Part shown: piece by piece, positions 45,428 through 53,569 of the stretch
How positions within the stretch are numbered: the stretch's first letter is position 1
Layout of the letters: every line of letters starts with the position of its first letter
Assembly (NCBI GenBank): GCA_016124845.1
Contig: WGMW01000007.1
Span: 49,784 to 113,783 of the forward strand
Origin: Flavobacteriales bacterium
GTDB taxonomy: Bacteria > Bacteroidota > Bacteroidia > UBA10329
Reading direction: 5' to 3'
DNA: 64,000 bases
Notes under the pieces: generated by a model
What the model saw: the letters and a program-made list of their open reading frames with translations, nothing else
What the model was told of the DNA's origin: nothing
The model's database searches: none
Made by a program: the position numbers and the translations under genes

Positions 45428-45979
45428 TCAGTTCTGTAACGAAAGCAGTGCTTCTTTGGCCTGAATTACGCCATTCTGATACGCCATCGCAAAATCGCTC
45501 ATGGCATGATCGCTGTAATTCATCTTCAGATAGACCATTCCGCGGTTGAAATACGCTTTTCCGTCAGAAGGGTTCAGGTCAAGCGCTTTGGTGAAGTCAG
45601 CAACCGCCCCGGCAAGGTCTTTCAACTGCATTCTTACCGCACCACGGTTTGTATAAAGTTCACCATCCTCCGAATTGATGGCAATGGCCGAAGTGTAGTC
45701 TTGAAACGCTTTTTCGTACGAACCCAACATGGCCGCGATACGGGCTCGGTTGAAAAGCGCGTCCTCGTGCTTTGGGTTCAGTTCCAGCGCGCTGGAAAGA
45801 TCTTGGTAAGCTCTGCTTATCTCATTGGAAAAGAAAGCCGCCAACCCTCTGTTGTAAAAGATGTCGGGGTTTTTCGGATCCAGTTCAAGTGCCTTTGTGT
45901 AATCTTCGATGGCCCCTTCAAAATCCTTGCTTTCGAATTTCAGGTCGGCATCGGCAATATACTGTTCGGCACTTTTCAT
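45428..45979 (-). CDS. Cytoplasmic-looking TPR protein (array member 3)
   Basis: The 183-residue protein consists of about five TPR units (for example FESKDFEGAIEDYTKALELDPKNPDIFYNRG). It has no signal peptide, unlike the other three array members. It ends SDFAMAYQNGVIQAKEALLSLQN, which aligns with the cap of the other members but has lost both cysteines. Spacing is 7 bp to the next gene and 9 bp from the previous one, so all are probably on one mRNA. It may work on the inner side of the membrane or be a degenerate copy. Confidence 0.85.
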   Translation of the reverse strand: MKSAEQYIADADLKFESKDFEGAIEDYTKALELDPKNPDIFYNRGLAAFFSNEISRAYQDLSSALELNPKHEDALFNRARIAAMLGSYEKAFQDYTSAIAINSEDGELYTNRGAVRMQLKDLAGAVADFTKALDLNPSDGKAYFNRGMVYLKMNYSDHAMSDFAMAYQNGVIQAKEALLSLQN

Positions 45980-45988
45980 TCGCAGGAA

Positions 45989-46705
45989 TTATTGGTTGCA
46001 GCGGGTGGCAATGTAGGATTGCGCCTCTTCTTGCCCCATTTCACCGGCCAAGTACCAATCAATGCAAGCCCCAGGTGTATCACCTACCAAACTCTTGGCA
46101 ATGCCGCGCTGCATGTAGGCAGAACCGAACTCAGCATCGATGATGATCGCCTTGTTGAAATCATCTATGGCCCCGTAATAATCCTTCAGTTCTTTCTTGG
46201 CAACGCCTCGGTTGTGCAGGGCGGTCTTGTTGTTCTGGTTCAGGTTGATGGCGTAGTTGTACGCTTTCATGGCCTCTACATAATCGGCAGGCTCCATGGC
46301 GAAATAGGAATCTCCCATTCTCACGTAAGCCATTTCGTTGTTCGGATTCAATTCCAATGCCTTTTGACAATCGGCAATGGCACCTTTGTAGTCTTTCATA
46401 TCAATATAGATGGCGCTGCGCAATGCGTAAGCCATGCTGTTCTCAGAATCCAACTGAATGACCTTGTTGAAATCTTGAATGGCCAAGATGCCTTTGCCCG
46501 CCTTGTACTTGGCCTCACCGCGTTTGAGAAGGTACTTGGTGTTTGTCTTGTCGTTGGAAACAGCCTGATTCAGTGCATCAATGGCTTCGGTAAAGTTTCC
46601 TTCGGCCATTTTGGCCTCACCATCTTTGAAATATTCTTCAGCGGTTTGGGCTATTGTCAGGTTTACCGAAAAGGCAAGAATCAGGGCAAAAAGTGTTCGT
46701 AGCAT
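45989..46705 (-). CDS. Exported TPR protein (array member 2)
   Basis: I chose ATG 46705 because it opens on a signal peptide (MLRTLFALILAFSVNLTIAQ); the longer frame adds ten polar residues. The 238-residue product has about six TPR units, including VSNDKTNTKYLLKRGEAKYKAGKGILAIQDFNKVIQLD. It ends with the two-cysteine cap GDTPGACIDWYLAGEMGQEEAQSYIATRC. The position and composition match the neighbouring TPR genes. Its role is unknown. Confidence 0.87.
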   Translation of the reverse strand: MLRTLFALILAFSVNLTIAQTAEEYFKDGEAKMAEGNFTEAIDALNQAVSNDKTNTKYLLKRGEAKYKAGKGILAIQDFNKVIQLDSENSMAYALRSAIYIDMKDYKGAIADCQKALELNPNNEMAYVRMGDSYFAMEPADYVEAMKAYNYAINLNQNNKTALHNRGVAKKELKDYYGAIDDFNKAIIIDAEFGSAYMQRGIAKSLVGDTPGACIDWYLAGEMGQEEAQSYIATRCNQ

Positions 46706-46785
46706 TCGTTTATGTTGGCGTTTTTGACTTGCCAAAAATACTTAACAGACCAAATGAAGAGCAGATAAAATATGAACGATCGGAA

Positions 46786-47397
46786 TCAATCGTCACAATA
46801 GTCGCTGAATGAGGCCATGGCCACCATGTAACCGAGTTTTTGAGCGTGCCGCAGATCGTCACATGCCCCGGCAACATCGCCTTTCAGATACTTGACCTCG
46901 CCACGGGCTGTGTAGGTTTTCGCGTAGTTGGGGTCGAGTTTGGCAGCTTTGTCCAGATCGTCAATGGCTGCGTTATAATTCTTCATGTCCTTCAACGCCA
47001 GACCGCGTCCGAGATAGGCTTCCTTGTCGGTCGGATTCAGTTCTATGGCTGTGGTGTAATCGGTGATCGCCCCGTTGAAGTCATTCAATTTGCGTTTGGC
47101 TTTGCCGCGGTTCGCGTAAGCATCGCTGTAATCGCCCTTCAGGGAAATAGCAATATTATAATCCTTCAGGGCTCCGTAATAGTCATCCAACTCGTCCTTC
47201 ACATAGCCTCTAAAGTTGAAAGCTCTGATGTAGCGTGGGTCAACTTCAATGGCCTTGTTCAGGTCGTTCAAAGCTCCGCGGAAGTCCTGCATGGTAACTT
47301 TCAGTTCGGCCTTACGATAGTAGTCTTCGGCTGTCTGAGCCCGAACCGAGCTGACGCATAACACAGAAAACAATACTATTGAAAATAATATCCGCAC
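46786..47397 (-). CDS. Exported TPR protein (array member 1)
   Basis: The frame is open to ATG 47469, but a signal peptide begins only at GTG 47397 (MRILFSIVLFSVLCVSSVRAQ). A -7-like box TACCTTTG lies on this strand at 47410-47403, within the would-be extension, so I prefer GTG. The 203-residue protein has about five TPR units and the two-cysteine cap GDVAGACDDLRHAQKLGYMVAMASFSDYC. It is the promoter-proximal gene of the array and divergent from the QTMAN-like gene. A start so close to the box would imply an almost leaderless mRNA, so the start remains uncertain. Confidence 0.82.
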   Translation of the reverse strand: MRILFSIVLFSVLCVSSVRAQTAEDYYRKAELKVTMQDFRGALNDLNKAIEVDPRYIRAFNFRGYVKDELDDYYGALKDYNIAISLKGDYSDAYANRGKAKRKLNDFNGAITDYTTAIELNPTDKEAYLGRGLALKDMKNYNAAIDDLDKAAKLDPNYAKTYTARGEVKYLKGDVAGACDDLRHAQKLGYMVAMASFSDYCDD

Positions 47398-47527
47398 GAA
47401 ATCAAAGGTATCAAATCCGAAAGAATGGGTAAGATGTGTAGTAGATGGTTCTGACCGAATTTTGTTCATTTTTAAAGTTCAGCACTACGATACGAGGTAG
47501 TTTAGCTGAAAATCAAACAGGAATGAT

Positions 47528-48667
47528 GTGAAGATATTGTTGATTGAACCTTATGGTACTGGATCACATTTGCAATGGGCCGAGGGTTATTCGGAACATA
47601 GCGAGCATGAGGTAAGACTGCTCACGTTGCCTGGCCGCCATTGGAAATGGCGCATGCATGGCGGTGCAATTACGCTGGCGGAGCAGTTTTTGGCGTGTGA
47701 TTTCCAACCAGATCTGATTCTTGCCACTGATATGTTGGACCTTTCATCGTTCCTCAGCCTTACTCGTGAAAGAACGGCTTCTGTTCCCACTGCTGTTTAC
47801 TTTCATGAGAATCAACTCACTTATCCTTGGTCACCGAATGATGAGGATTTGCGGTTGAAACGCGACAATCATTACGGATTTATCAATTACACATCTGCAT
47901 TAGCAGCCGATCGGGTTTTCTTCAATTCAGAGTACCACCGCACTTCATTCCTGAGTACGCTGCCTGCTTTTTTGAAACAGTTTCCGGATCATACCAATTC
48001 AAATACGGTCGCAACGATTGCGCGCAAAAGCGAAGTTCTCTATTTGGGAATGGATCTCAGGTCGATGGATCCGATCGTTTCGGAAATTACCGAGAGACCG
48101 AAACGAGCGGTAATTCTGTGGAATCACCGTTGGGAATATGATAAGAACCCAGAGGAGTTCTTTGAAGCTTTGTTTGAGATACAGAGGCGGGGTTGGGATT
48201 TTAAACTGGTGGTTCTTGGTGAACGCTTCAAAAATTCCCCAGCCATTTTTGATGAGGCCAAAAAGCGTTTGGAACCGAATATCCTTCATTGGGGATTTGT
48301 TGAAAGCAGGGAAGAATATGTCCGCTTGCTCGGTCAATGCGATATGCTTCCCGTCACATCCTATCAGGATTTCTTTGGAGGAAGTGTGGTGGAGGCCATG
48401 TACTGTAACGTGAAACCATTGCTGCCGAAGCGACTCGCTTACCCAGAACACGTTCCAGAACTACTTCATTACACGTTTTTCTACGAAACCGGGGAGTTGG
48501 TGGATAAATTGCAGCGTTGGATCAGGGATGTATCCATCCTTCGCAAACAGCAAACAAGAAGTTTTGTGGAACGATATGATTGGACCAAGCAGATTGCCAA
48601 TTATGACGATGCTTTTTCGAAGCTTGTCACTTCTTCTCCACAAGTCTCACCTTCACCCAAAACCTGA
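47528..48667 (+). CDS. QTMAN/GTDC1-like glycosyltransferase (DUF3524), possible tRNA-queuosine mannosyltransferase
   Basis: The 379-residue cytoplasmic protein starts at GTG 47528. Its N-terminal half carries the DUF3524 signature: LLIEPYGTGSHLQWAEGY, LLTLPGRHWKWRMHGGA, DMLDLSSFLSL and YFHENQLTYPWS. The C-terminal half is a GT4-type domain (ILWNHRWEYDKNPEEFFEAL, VLGERFKNSPAIF, LPVTSYQDFFGGSVVEAMYC). The animal member of this family, QTMAN (GTDC1), mannosylates queuosine in tRNA-Asp. A queuosine synthesis gene (queE) lies in the same window. Whether bacterial members act on queuosine is not established to my knowledge. Its last 41 bp overlap the end of the converging lipoprotein gene. Confidence 0.85.
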   Translation: MKILLIEPYGTGSHLQWAEGYSEHSEHEVRLLTLPGRHWKWRMHGGAITLAEQFLACDFQPDLILATDMLDLSSFLSLTRERTASVPTAVYFHENQLTYPWSPNDEDLRLKRDNHYGFINYTSALAADRVFFNSEYHRTSFLSTLPAFLKQFPDHTNSNTVATIARKSEVLYLGMDLRSMDPIVSEITERPKRAVILWNHRWEYDKNPEEFFEALFEIQRRGWDFKLVVLGERFKNSPAIFDEAKKRLEPNILHWGFVESREEYVRLLGQCDMLPVTSYQDFFGGSVVEAMYCNVKPLLPKRLAYPEHVPELLHYTFFYETGELVDKLQRWIRDVSILRKQQTRSFVERYDWTKQIANYDDAFSKLVTSSPQVSPSPKT

Positions 48668-49433
48668 TGGGGTCCGCAAACGGGTTGTAATTATTTGATG
48701 TCCGAAGAGCAGTGCTGGCGGCAGTGCTTGCTTGAGGAGAATTCAGTCCTCCGCCATAAGGATTGTTTGCTGTACGGCCCATGGCGCGGTCGCCAGCAGT
48801 AAGTTGGTTCGGATTGACCACACTTGCATTCGGGTCGCTGTAGCTCTGCTGTGGCATCTCATAACCTCCAGTTTCAATTCCTACAGAGACAATGTCTGAT
48901 TCGGCTCCGATGGCCGCTAAGGGAATGATGGCGTGGTAAACCAGCGACCGCGATTTGTCGAACTCCAAACTGACCTGAAAGCCGTCCTTCTCGCCATGGT
49001 TGAATATCTGCGCGGTCTCTTCACCGACTTTCAGATAGCCATCTGTCGGAATCATCTGGTCCAGCCGTTCTTTGCCAAGTTGAATGCTCTGGTCGTACTG
49101 AGTTCCATACTCTTCCAATTCGGATATTGGAACCTTGTCGGAATAGATCGGGAATTGAATTTCATTCTTCTGCTTGTTCTTTGCTGTTGGATCGATGAAC
49201 ACGCGCAGACCCGTGGTCAGAATTTTCTGGATGGTGAGCTGATCCACCACATCGAATGAGAAGTACAGATTGGTCGAGTCGTTCTCAATATTGTATCGGA
49301 TCTTCGAATCGGCATTGTAAAATCGGAACGATTTAGATTCGGTCTGAGGCTGCTTCCATTTGCTTTCAAATAGCTTGTTGGAACAAGCGCTGAGCAAGAG
49401 AGCCGCCAAGAAAATTCGGGTTGCATTTTTCAT
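48627..49433 (-). CDS. Exported lipoprotein, possible CBM9-like beta domain
   Basis: The 268-residue product from ATG 49433 has a lipoprotein signal (MKNATRIFLAALLLSACSNK). The next 190 residues are beta-rich with segments such as KIRYNIENDSTNLYFSFDV, GLRVFIDPTAKNKQKN and HAIIPLAAIG, which resemble the CBM9-like fold that binds or mimics sugar ligands; this is a weak match. A low-complexity Asn/Ala/Ser stretch and a short C-terminal beta segment follow. The last 41 bp are antisense to the 3' end of the glycosyltransferase gene. Function is unknown. Confidence 0.78.
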   Translation of the reverse strand: MKNATRIFLAALLLSACSNKLFESKWKQPQTESKSFRFYNADSKIRYNIENDSTNLYFSFDVVDQLTIQKILTTGLRVFIDPTAKNKQKNEIQFPIYSDKVPISELEEYGTQYDQSIQLGKERLDQMIPTDGYLKVGEETAQIFNHGEKDGFQVSLEFDKSRSLVYHAIIPLAAIGAESDIVSVGIETGGYEMPQQSYSDPNASVVNPNQLTAGDRAMGRTANNPYGGGLNSPQASTAASTALRTSNNYNPFADPIRFWVKVRLVEKK

Positions 49434-49530
49434 GGTTGGCAAAGGTGAGAAATTCGGGTTTCAATTGCACAAAAACAGGGAAGGTTGCCTGAAGACAACC
49501 CTCCCATCACCCAACCAAACAACCAAATGT

Positions 49531-51759
49531 TCAATCAATTACCATGGCCAGTTCCGCCATTCTTACGAATTCAGCCCTTCGGCCATCTTCGTCTGTTCCT
49601 TTGCTGCCTTTTGCCAGATCGATCACTTTCTGGATCTGATCCAAACGCTGTGCGGGTTTCAGTTCCGCGTCCAGAAGGATCATTCCGAACTGCGATATGG
49701 CGGCCGAGAATCGCATGTTCTCTGAACTTGCGGCCAGATCGATCGCCTCGTTTTTTACGGGCTTGGAGATCAACTTGCTTATATCTCCATCTGGTTTTTT
49801 GAAACGAAGTTTGACAGTCAGCAACTCATCATCAAAACCAGATTGCACGGATGGTTTTGTAAGCTGATATTTCAGCGAATCAACCAATGGTCTATCGTCC
49901 GAAAGTTCTCCTCCAACGGGAATGACCTCATACAGCGCGGTTACTGTGTGGCCAGCGCCCAACTCGCCTGCATCCTTTCGGTCATCGTTGAAATCCTCAG
50001 CAGCCAAACGTCTGTTCTCGTAGCCGATCAATCGGTAGGCAAGTACATTCGCAGGGTTGAACTCGATCTGGACCTTCACATCCTTGGCGATGGTGAAAAG
50101 CGTTCCCCAGAATTCTTGCACCAGCACTTTTTGTGCTTCCTGTAGATTGTCGATGTAGGCGAAATTGCCATTGCCCTTATCCGCCAGAACTTCCATTTTA
50201 TGATCTTGGAAATTGCCTGTTCCGAAGCCAAGCACAGTAAGGAATACACCGGATTCACGTTTCTTCTCTATCAGCTTTTCAAGTCCGCCTGCATCCGAAA
50301 CGCCCATATTGAAATCTCCATCGGTGCAGAGGATGACACGGTTGTTTCCGCCTTTGATGAATTGTTTTTCCGCGATAGCGTAGGCGAGATGAATTCCAGC
50401 TCCACCAGCGGTCGATCCGCCCGAATTGAGTTGGCCGATGGCTTCGAGAATACGCTCTTTCTTCTCACCGGAAGTAGAAGGCAACACCAGTCCGGCAGCT
50501 CCCGCATACACCACAATGGAGATCTTGTCGGTCTCCTCCAGTTCGTTCACCAGTAATCTGAGCGAACGCTTGAGCAACGGAAGTTTGTCGTCATCCGACA
50601 TGGAGCCCGAAACATCGATCAGGAAGACCAGGTTGTTCTTGGGTCGCTTATCCAATTGGAGTTCTTTGCCCTGTAGACCAATATGCACCAACTTGTGGCT
50701 TTCGTTCCACGGACATACACTTACTTCGCTCGAAATGCTGAATGGATCCTCACATTCAGGTTGCGGATAATCGTATTTGAAGTAGTTGATCATTTCCTCA
50801 ATGCGAACGACTTCTGTTGGAGGCAGCGAACCCATGTTCAAACTCCGTCTGATCTGACTGTACGAAGCAGCATCCACATCGATAGAGAAAGTTGACAACG
50901 GCTCTGAGAACACGCTTTTGAAGGTTTGCTGTCGGTACAGGTCGTAACCTGCGGTCAGGCCTTCCGGTTCCAACTGCTTTTTCTTGCGTTTAGAAGCGAC
51001 AGATTCCGAGGACGAATTGTGCGCGAGAACGGTGGCACCTATTGGTGCTGGCGGAAGAGTTTCTGAAGCACTTCCCTCGTAAGCTGCTGGAATGCCACCA
51101 GTTACAATAGAAACCTGTTCATATGCTGCCTGCGGAAGATTGACACTTCCTCGCACTTTAACACCATCTATGTAAGTGTTGGTGGCACCGCTTCGCGAAC
51201 CTTTGTAACTGCCGATCTGACCATCATTGTCTTGCACACTTGCTGCAATAGTAACCGCGCTATTGGCACCACGGCTTGGCATGCTGCGAATTTCCCGTCT
51301 CGAAACGCCTGTAGAACCCATGCCTGGCATGTGGTTCAAGCTGCTGCCCGAAATGGTCATGGCCGAACTCGCGTCTTTCGAGATCAGCGGTACTTCGTAA
51401 TCAACAACTACAACTTCATCCAGTTTTACGCCAGCTTCCAGCACAAAGTCAACGAACAAGATCTTATCGGCTTGGATGATGACCCCGCGTTTCTCTTGCG
51501 AAGTGAACCCTACCACAGAGGCGATCATATCCACCGTTCCGGGCTGCAGACCGTTGATCTTGTATTTTCCGTCAAAGTCGGTTGATGCACCGGCTATTTG
51601 TTGTCCGTGTTGCATTACAACCACGTTGGCAAATGGAATGGGTTGTTTCTGGTCGTCTACTACAATTCCTGAAATGGAACCTGTTTCCGGGTTCAGAACA
51701 AAGGAGGTTATCAGCAAATGGCCGATCACTCCCAATAGAATTTGAATGAGCTTTTTCAT
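49531..51759 (-). CDS. VWA (YfbK-like) protein with carboxypeptidase-regulatory and TonB-plug-like N-terminus
   Basis: I chose ATG 51759 (MKKLIQILLGVIGHLLITSF), which opens a signal peptide; 742 residues. Parts in order: a carboxypeptidase-regulatory domain (about 26-110; SGIVVDDQKQPIPFANV), then a region resembling the plug of TonB-dependent receptors (about 115-240; NTYIDGVKVRGSVNLPQ, YEQVSIVTGGIPAAYEGS) with no beta-barrel after it. A YfbK-type N-domain follows, then a von Willebrand A domain with the MIDAS motif DVSGSMS (about 370) and TDGDFNMG, and a DUF3520-like C-terminus. VWA domains bind protein ligands through a metal. The plug-like segment suggests derivation from a SusC/TonB receptor head. 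The short gene upstream (51876-52403) shares its N-terminal architecture. Confidence 0.9.
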   Translation of the reverse strand: MKKLIQILLGVIGHLLITSFVLNPETGSISGIVVDDQKQPIPFANVVVMQHGQQIAGASTDFDGKYKINGLQPGTVDMIASVVGFTSQEKRGVIIQADKILFVDFVLEAGVKLDEVVVVDYEVPLISKDASSAMTISGSSLNHMPGMGSTGVSRREIRSMPSRGANSAVTIAASVQDNDGQIGSYKGSRSGATNTYIDGVKVRGSVNLPQAAYEQVSIVTGGIPAAYEGSASETLPPAPIGATVLAHNSSSESVASKRKKKQLEPEGLTAGYDLYRQQTFKSVFSEPLSTFSIDVDAASYSQIRRSLNMGSLPPTEVVRIEEMINYFKYDYPQPECEDPFSISSEVSVCPWNESHKLVHIGLQGKELQLDKRPKNNLVFLIDVSGSMSDDDKLPLLKRSLRLLVNELEETDKISIVVYAGAAGLVLPSTSGEKKERILEAIGQLNSGGSTAGGAGIHLAYAIAEKQFIKGGNNRVILCTDGDFNMGVSDAGGLEKLIEKKRESGVFLTVLGFGTGNFQDHKMEVLADKGNGNFAYIDNLQEAQKVLVQEFWGTLFTIAKDVKVQIEFNPANVLAYRLIGYENRRLAAEDFNDDRKDAGELGAGHTVTALYEVIPVGGELSDDRPLVDSLKYQLTKPSVQSGFDDELLTVKLRFKKPDGDISKLISKPVKNEAIDLAASSENMRFSAAISQFGMILLDAELKPAQRLDQIQKVIDLAKGSKGTDEDGRRAEFVRMAELAMVID

Positions 51760-51875
51760 GACTTTAGGTATTAGAGTTTGAGATAGGATTGTCCTGTAGA
51801 TGGCCATTGCCATCCATGTTCAGGTTTGCTTTTAGCATTGATTTTCGGGAAGGCGCAACTTCCCATTGCCGAAGG

Positions 51876-52403
51876 TTACTTCGAGCTGCGCCAACTGGTC
51901 AGAGCCAGAAAACTGGTGGTGTCAACCTTTACGATGGCGCCTGCGTGGTTTGCGGGTTCTTTCCGTTGAAATTCAACTGGGGGAACACAGCATTCGCAGA
52001 TGCAACCGAAACCGCACGGTTTACTACAGAACGGACGGTAGTCGGAGCAAACCACCGAACTGAGCTGAATTCCCCAACTCATTTCAATCGTAGGAATGTT
52101 GATCTCTTTGCCGTCAACACGGATGTCGCTTATGTACTTGGATGCAAAGCCGACACTCGAGATCTTGAGGTCGTAGAGACCAGGCTCCACATTGCCGATG
52201 ATGAAATTACCATTGACATCGGTAATGATTCCGGTTGCGATCTCAGAATCCTTTATCAGAAGGATCGTGCACAACGGCATCGCTTCCTTCAGCTCGCTTA
52301 CAATGGAACCAATGATGGCGCCTGTATTTGATTGAGCAAAAGTCAATGACGTTACGAGTGCTTGGATAAGGACTCCGAGTAAAATGTGTTTAAGATTTTT
52401 CAT
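51876..52403 (-). CDS. Carboxypeptidase-regulatory-domain protein with Cys-rich tail
   Basis: The 175-residue protein has a signal peptide (MKNLKHILLGVLIQALVTSLTFAQ) and a single carboxypeptidase-regulatory beta-sandwich (about 27-112; GIITDVNGNFIIGNVEPGLYDLKIS). The tail CSDYRPFCSKPCGFGCICECC has seven cysteines in 21 residues. The domain and the DY segment after it align with the head of the adjacent VWA protein, where the corresponding sequence reads VVVDYEVPL without cysteines. The two genes are in the same direction, 116 bp apart. The Cys cluster could bind metal or form disulfides. The function is unknown. Confidence 0.82.
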   Translation of the reverse strand: MKNLKHILLGVLIQALVTSLTFAQSNTGAIIGSIVSELKEAMPLCTILLIKDSEIATGIITDVNGNFIIGNVEPGLYDLKISSVGFASKYISDIRVDGKEINIPTIEMSWGIQLSSVVCSDYRPFCSKPCGFGCICECCVPPVEFQRKEPANHAGAIVKVDTTSFLALTSWRSSK

Positions 52404-52780
52404 GACTTCTTGATTTTGAAAGGTTAATACATCAGATGCGCGCCATCCTTTGTATAAAGTTCCTCAAGAAGAAATCATGAATCAATTCATCATCAAGCCA
52501 TAAGTTTCAAGTCTAAAATGGCTGCTTTGGGTTGGTTTTAATAGGTTTTGAGTTGGAATGACCTTGGGAATAATTACCAACGAATGGAATTTCAATTCAA
52601 CCTTAATTATTACATGTCTAACGAGTGAATAATGGCCGGATGAAGAACGCAAGCTTTCGAATCGATTACGTTTCAAGCGATTTTCAACGGTGCTGTAATT
52701 TCCATGAATTCTATTTGTTCGGTCAAATTAATTAGTACAATTGTACTATTATTGTGTTCGATAATGGTTTTGCTGTACTA
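52404..52780. other. Divergent intergenic region upstream of the TetR gene
   Basis: No convincing gene lies here; short ORFs on both strands lack protein-like composition. The region is AT-rich and must hold the promoters for the Cys-rich protein (reverse) and the TetR gene (forward). The palindrome at 52733-52748 is the only clear regulatory element. No exact TAnnTTTG box with a well-placed -33 element was found. Confidence 0.6.
52733..52748. promoter_or_regulatory. Perfect 16-bp palindrome, candidate TetR operator
   Basis: TAGTACAATTGTACTA is identical to its own reverse complement and ends 32 bp before the TetR ATG (52781). A half-site TGTACTA recurs at 52774-52780, directly before the ATG. 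Position and symmetry are those expected for an autoregulatory TetR-family operator. Confidence 0.72.
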
Positions 52781-53413
52781 ATGTCAACTACCAAGGAACG
52801 CATCATCACAACTGCTGTGGAGCTTTTCAATGCGAAAGGCTTTGTAAGTGTGACAATGCGCGACCTTGCGAATGAGTTGGACATGAGCCTTGGAAACCTT
52901 ACTTATCACTTCAAAAAGAAGGAAGAGTTGATGGAGGCCATCCATGACCGCATTATTGAAGAGCGGAATGTGATGCTTGATTCGGTGCAGATGATTCCGT
53001 CCATTGAGAACATTCACCGACAGATGGTTCCGTTGTTGCAATTGTATGAGCGATATCGCTTTCTACAACAAGACATCTTGGAGGTGAGCAGAGCCTATCC
53101 ACATTTGGCTGAAATAATGCGCGGACAATTCAAAAACCAGATCAGATACATCAAAGCCATTATCGATTACTCGGTTGGTTCAGGGAATATGAAGCCCGAA
53201 GCACGCCTCGGACAATACCAGCAATTGGCAGAAACAGTTTGGATGATCATCACATTCTGGCTGGCGCAGCGCGAGTTACGTGATCAGAAGGGAAATCTTT
53301 ACAATCAAGCCCGTAGCGCCATTTGGAACTTGACCATTCCGCTACTAACGGAAAAAGGTCTCGCCAATTTCAATAAGATCGATTTCACTGAAGAAGTCCA
53401 AAATGCCGAGTAA
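52781..53413 (+). CDS. TetR/AcrR-family transcriptional regulator
   Basis: I chose ATG 52781 (MSTTKERIITTAVELFNAKGF), giving 210 residues; a GTG at 52754 would add nine residues with no family character. The helix-turn-helix is typical: ITTAVELFNAKGFVSVTMRDLANELDMSLGNLTYHFKKKEEL (shown here split; residues 8-49). The rest is the helical ligand domain, of the length usual for fatty-acyl-responsive members. It directly precedes the acyl-CoA carboxylase gene block on the same strand, which suggests that it controls that block and senses an acyl-CoA intermediate; this is inference. The palindrome upstream is its likely operator. Confidence 0.92.
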   Translation: MSTTKERIITTAVELFNAKGFVSVTMRDLANELDMSLGNLTYHFKKKEELMEAIHDRIIEERNVMLDSVQMIPSIENIHRQMVPLLQLYERYRFLQQDILEVSRAYPHLAEIMRGQFKNQIRYIKAIIDYSVGSGNMKPEARLGQYQQLAETVWMIITFWLAQRELRDQKGNLYNQARSAIWNLTIPLLTEKGLANFNKIDFTEEVQNAE

Positions 53414-53426
53414 AGACATGATTTTA

Positions 53427-53505
53427 GCCACAGAAACACGGATTTTCACAGAAGAATTGAAATTATTTTCAGTGAAACCCTCTGCGCATTCTGTGTTTCT
53501 GTGGC
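53427..53505. repeat. Dispersed palindromic intergenic repeat, copy 3
   Basis: The ends GCCACAGAAACACGGA and TCTGTGTTTCTGTGGC are complementary at 15 of 16 positions. The family is the same as at 27176-27264 and 29177-29263, but the interior differs. It lies between the TetR gene and mccB, so it may be transcribed as a hairpin. Confidence 0.78.
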
Positions 53506-53569
53506 TGAATAAATTTCCCGCGCTCTTTGGTCATCTCCGCGCCTTCGCGGTTCAAAATATTCGTAACCA

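Noticed and set aside
45506..46702. 398-codon open frame on the + strand, antisense to the TPR array
   Set aside because: It runs across the stop and start of two TPR genes and has no protein-like features; the reverse-strand genes have signal peptides and TPR repeats.
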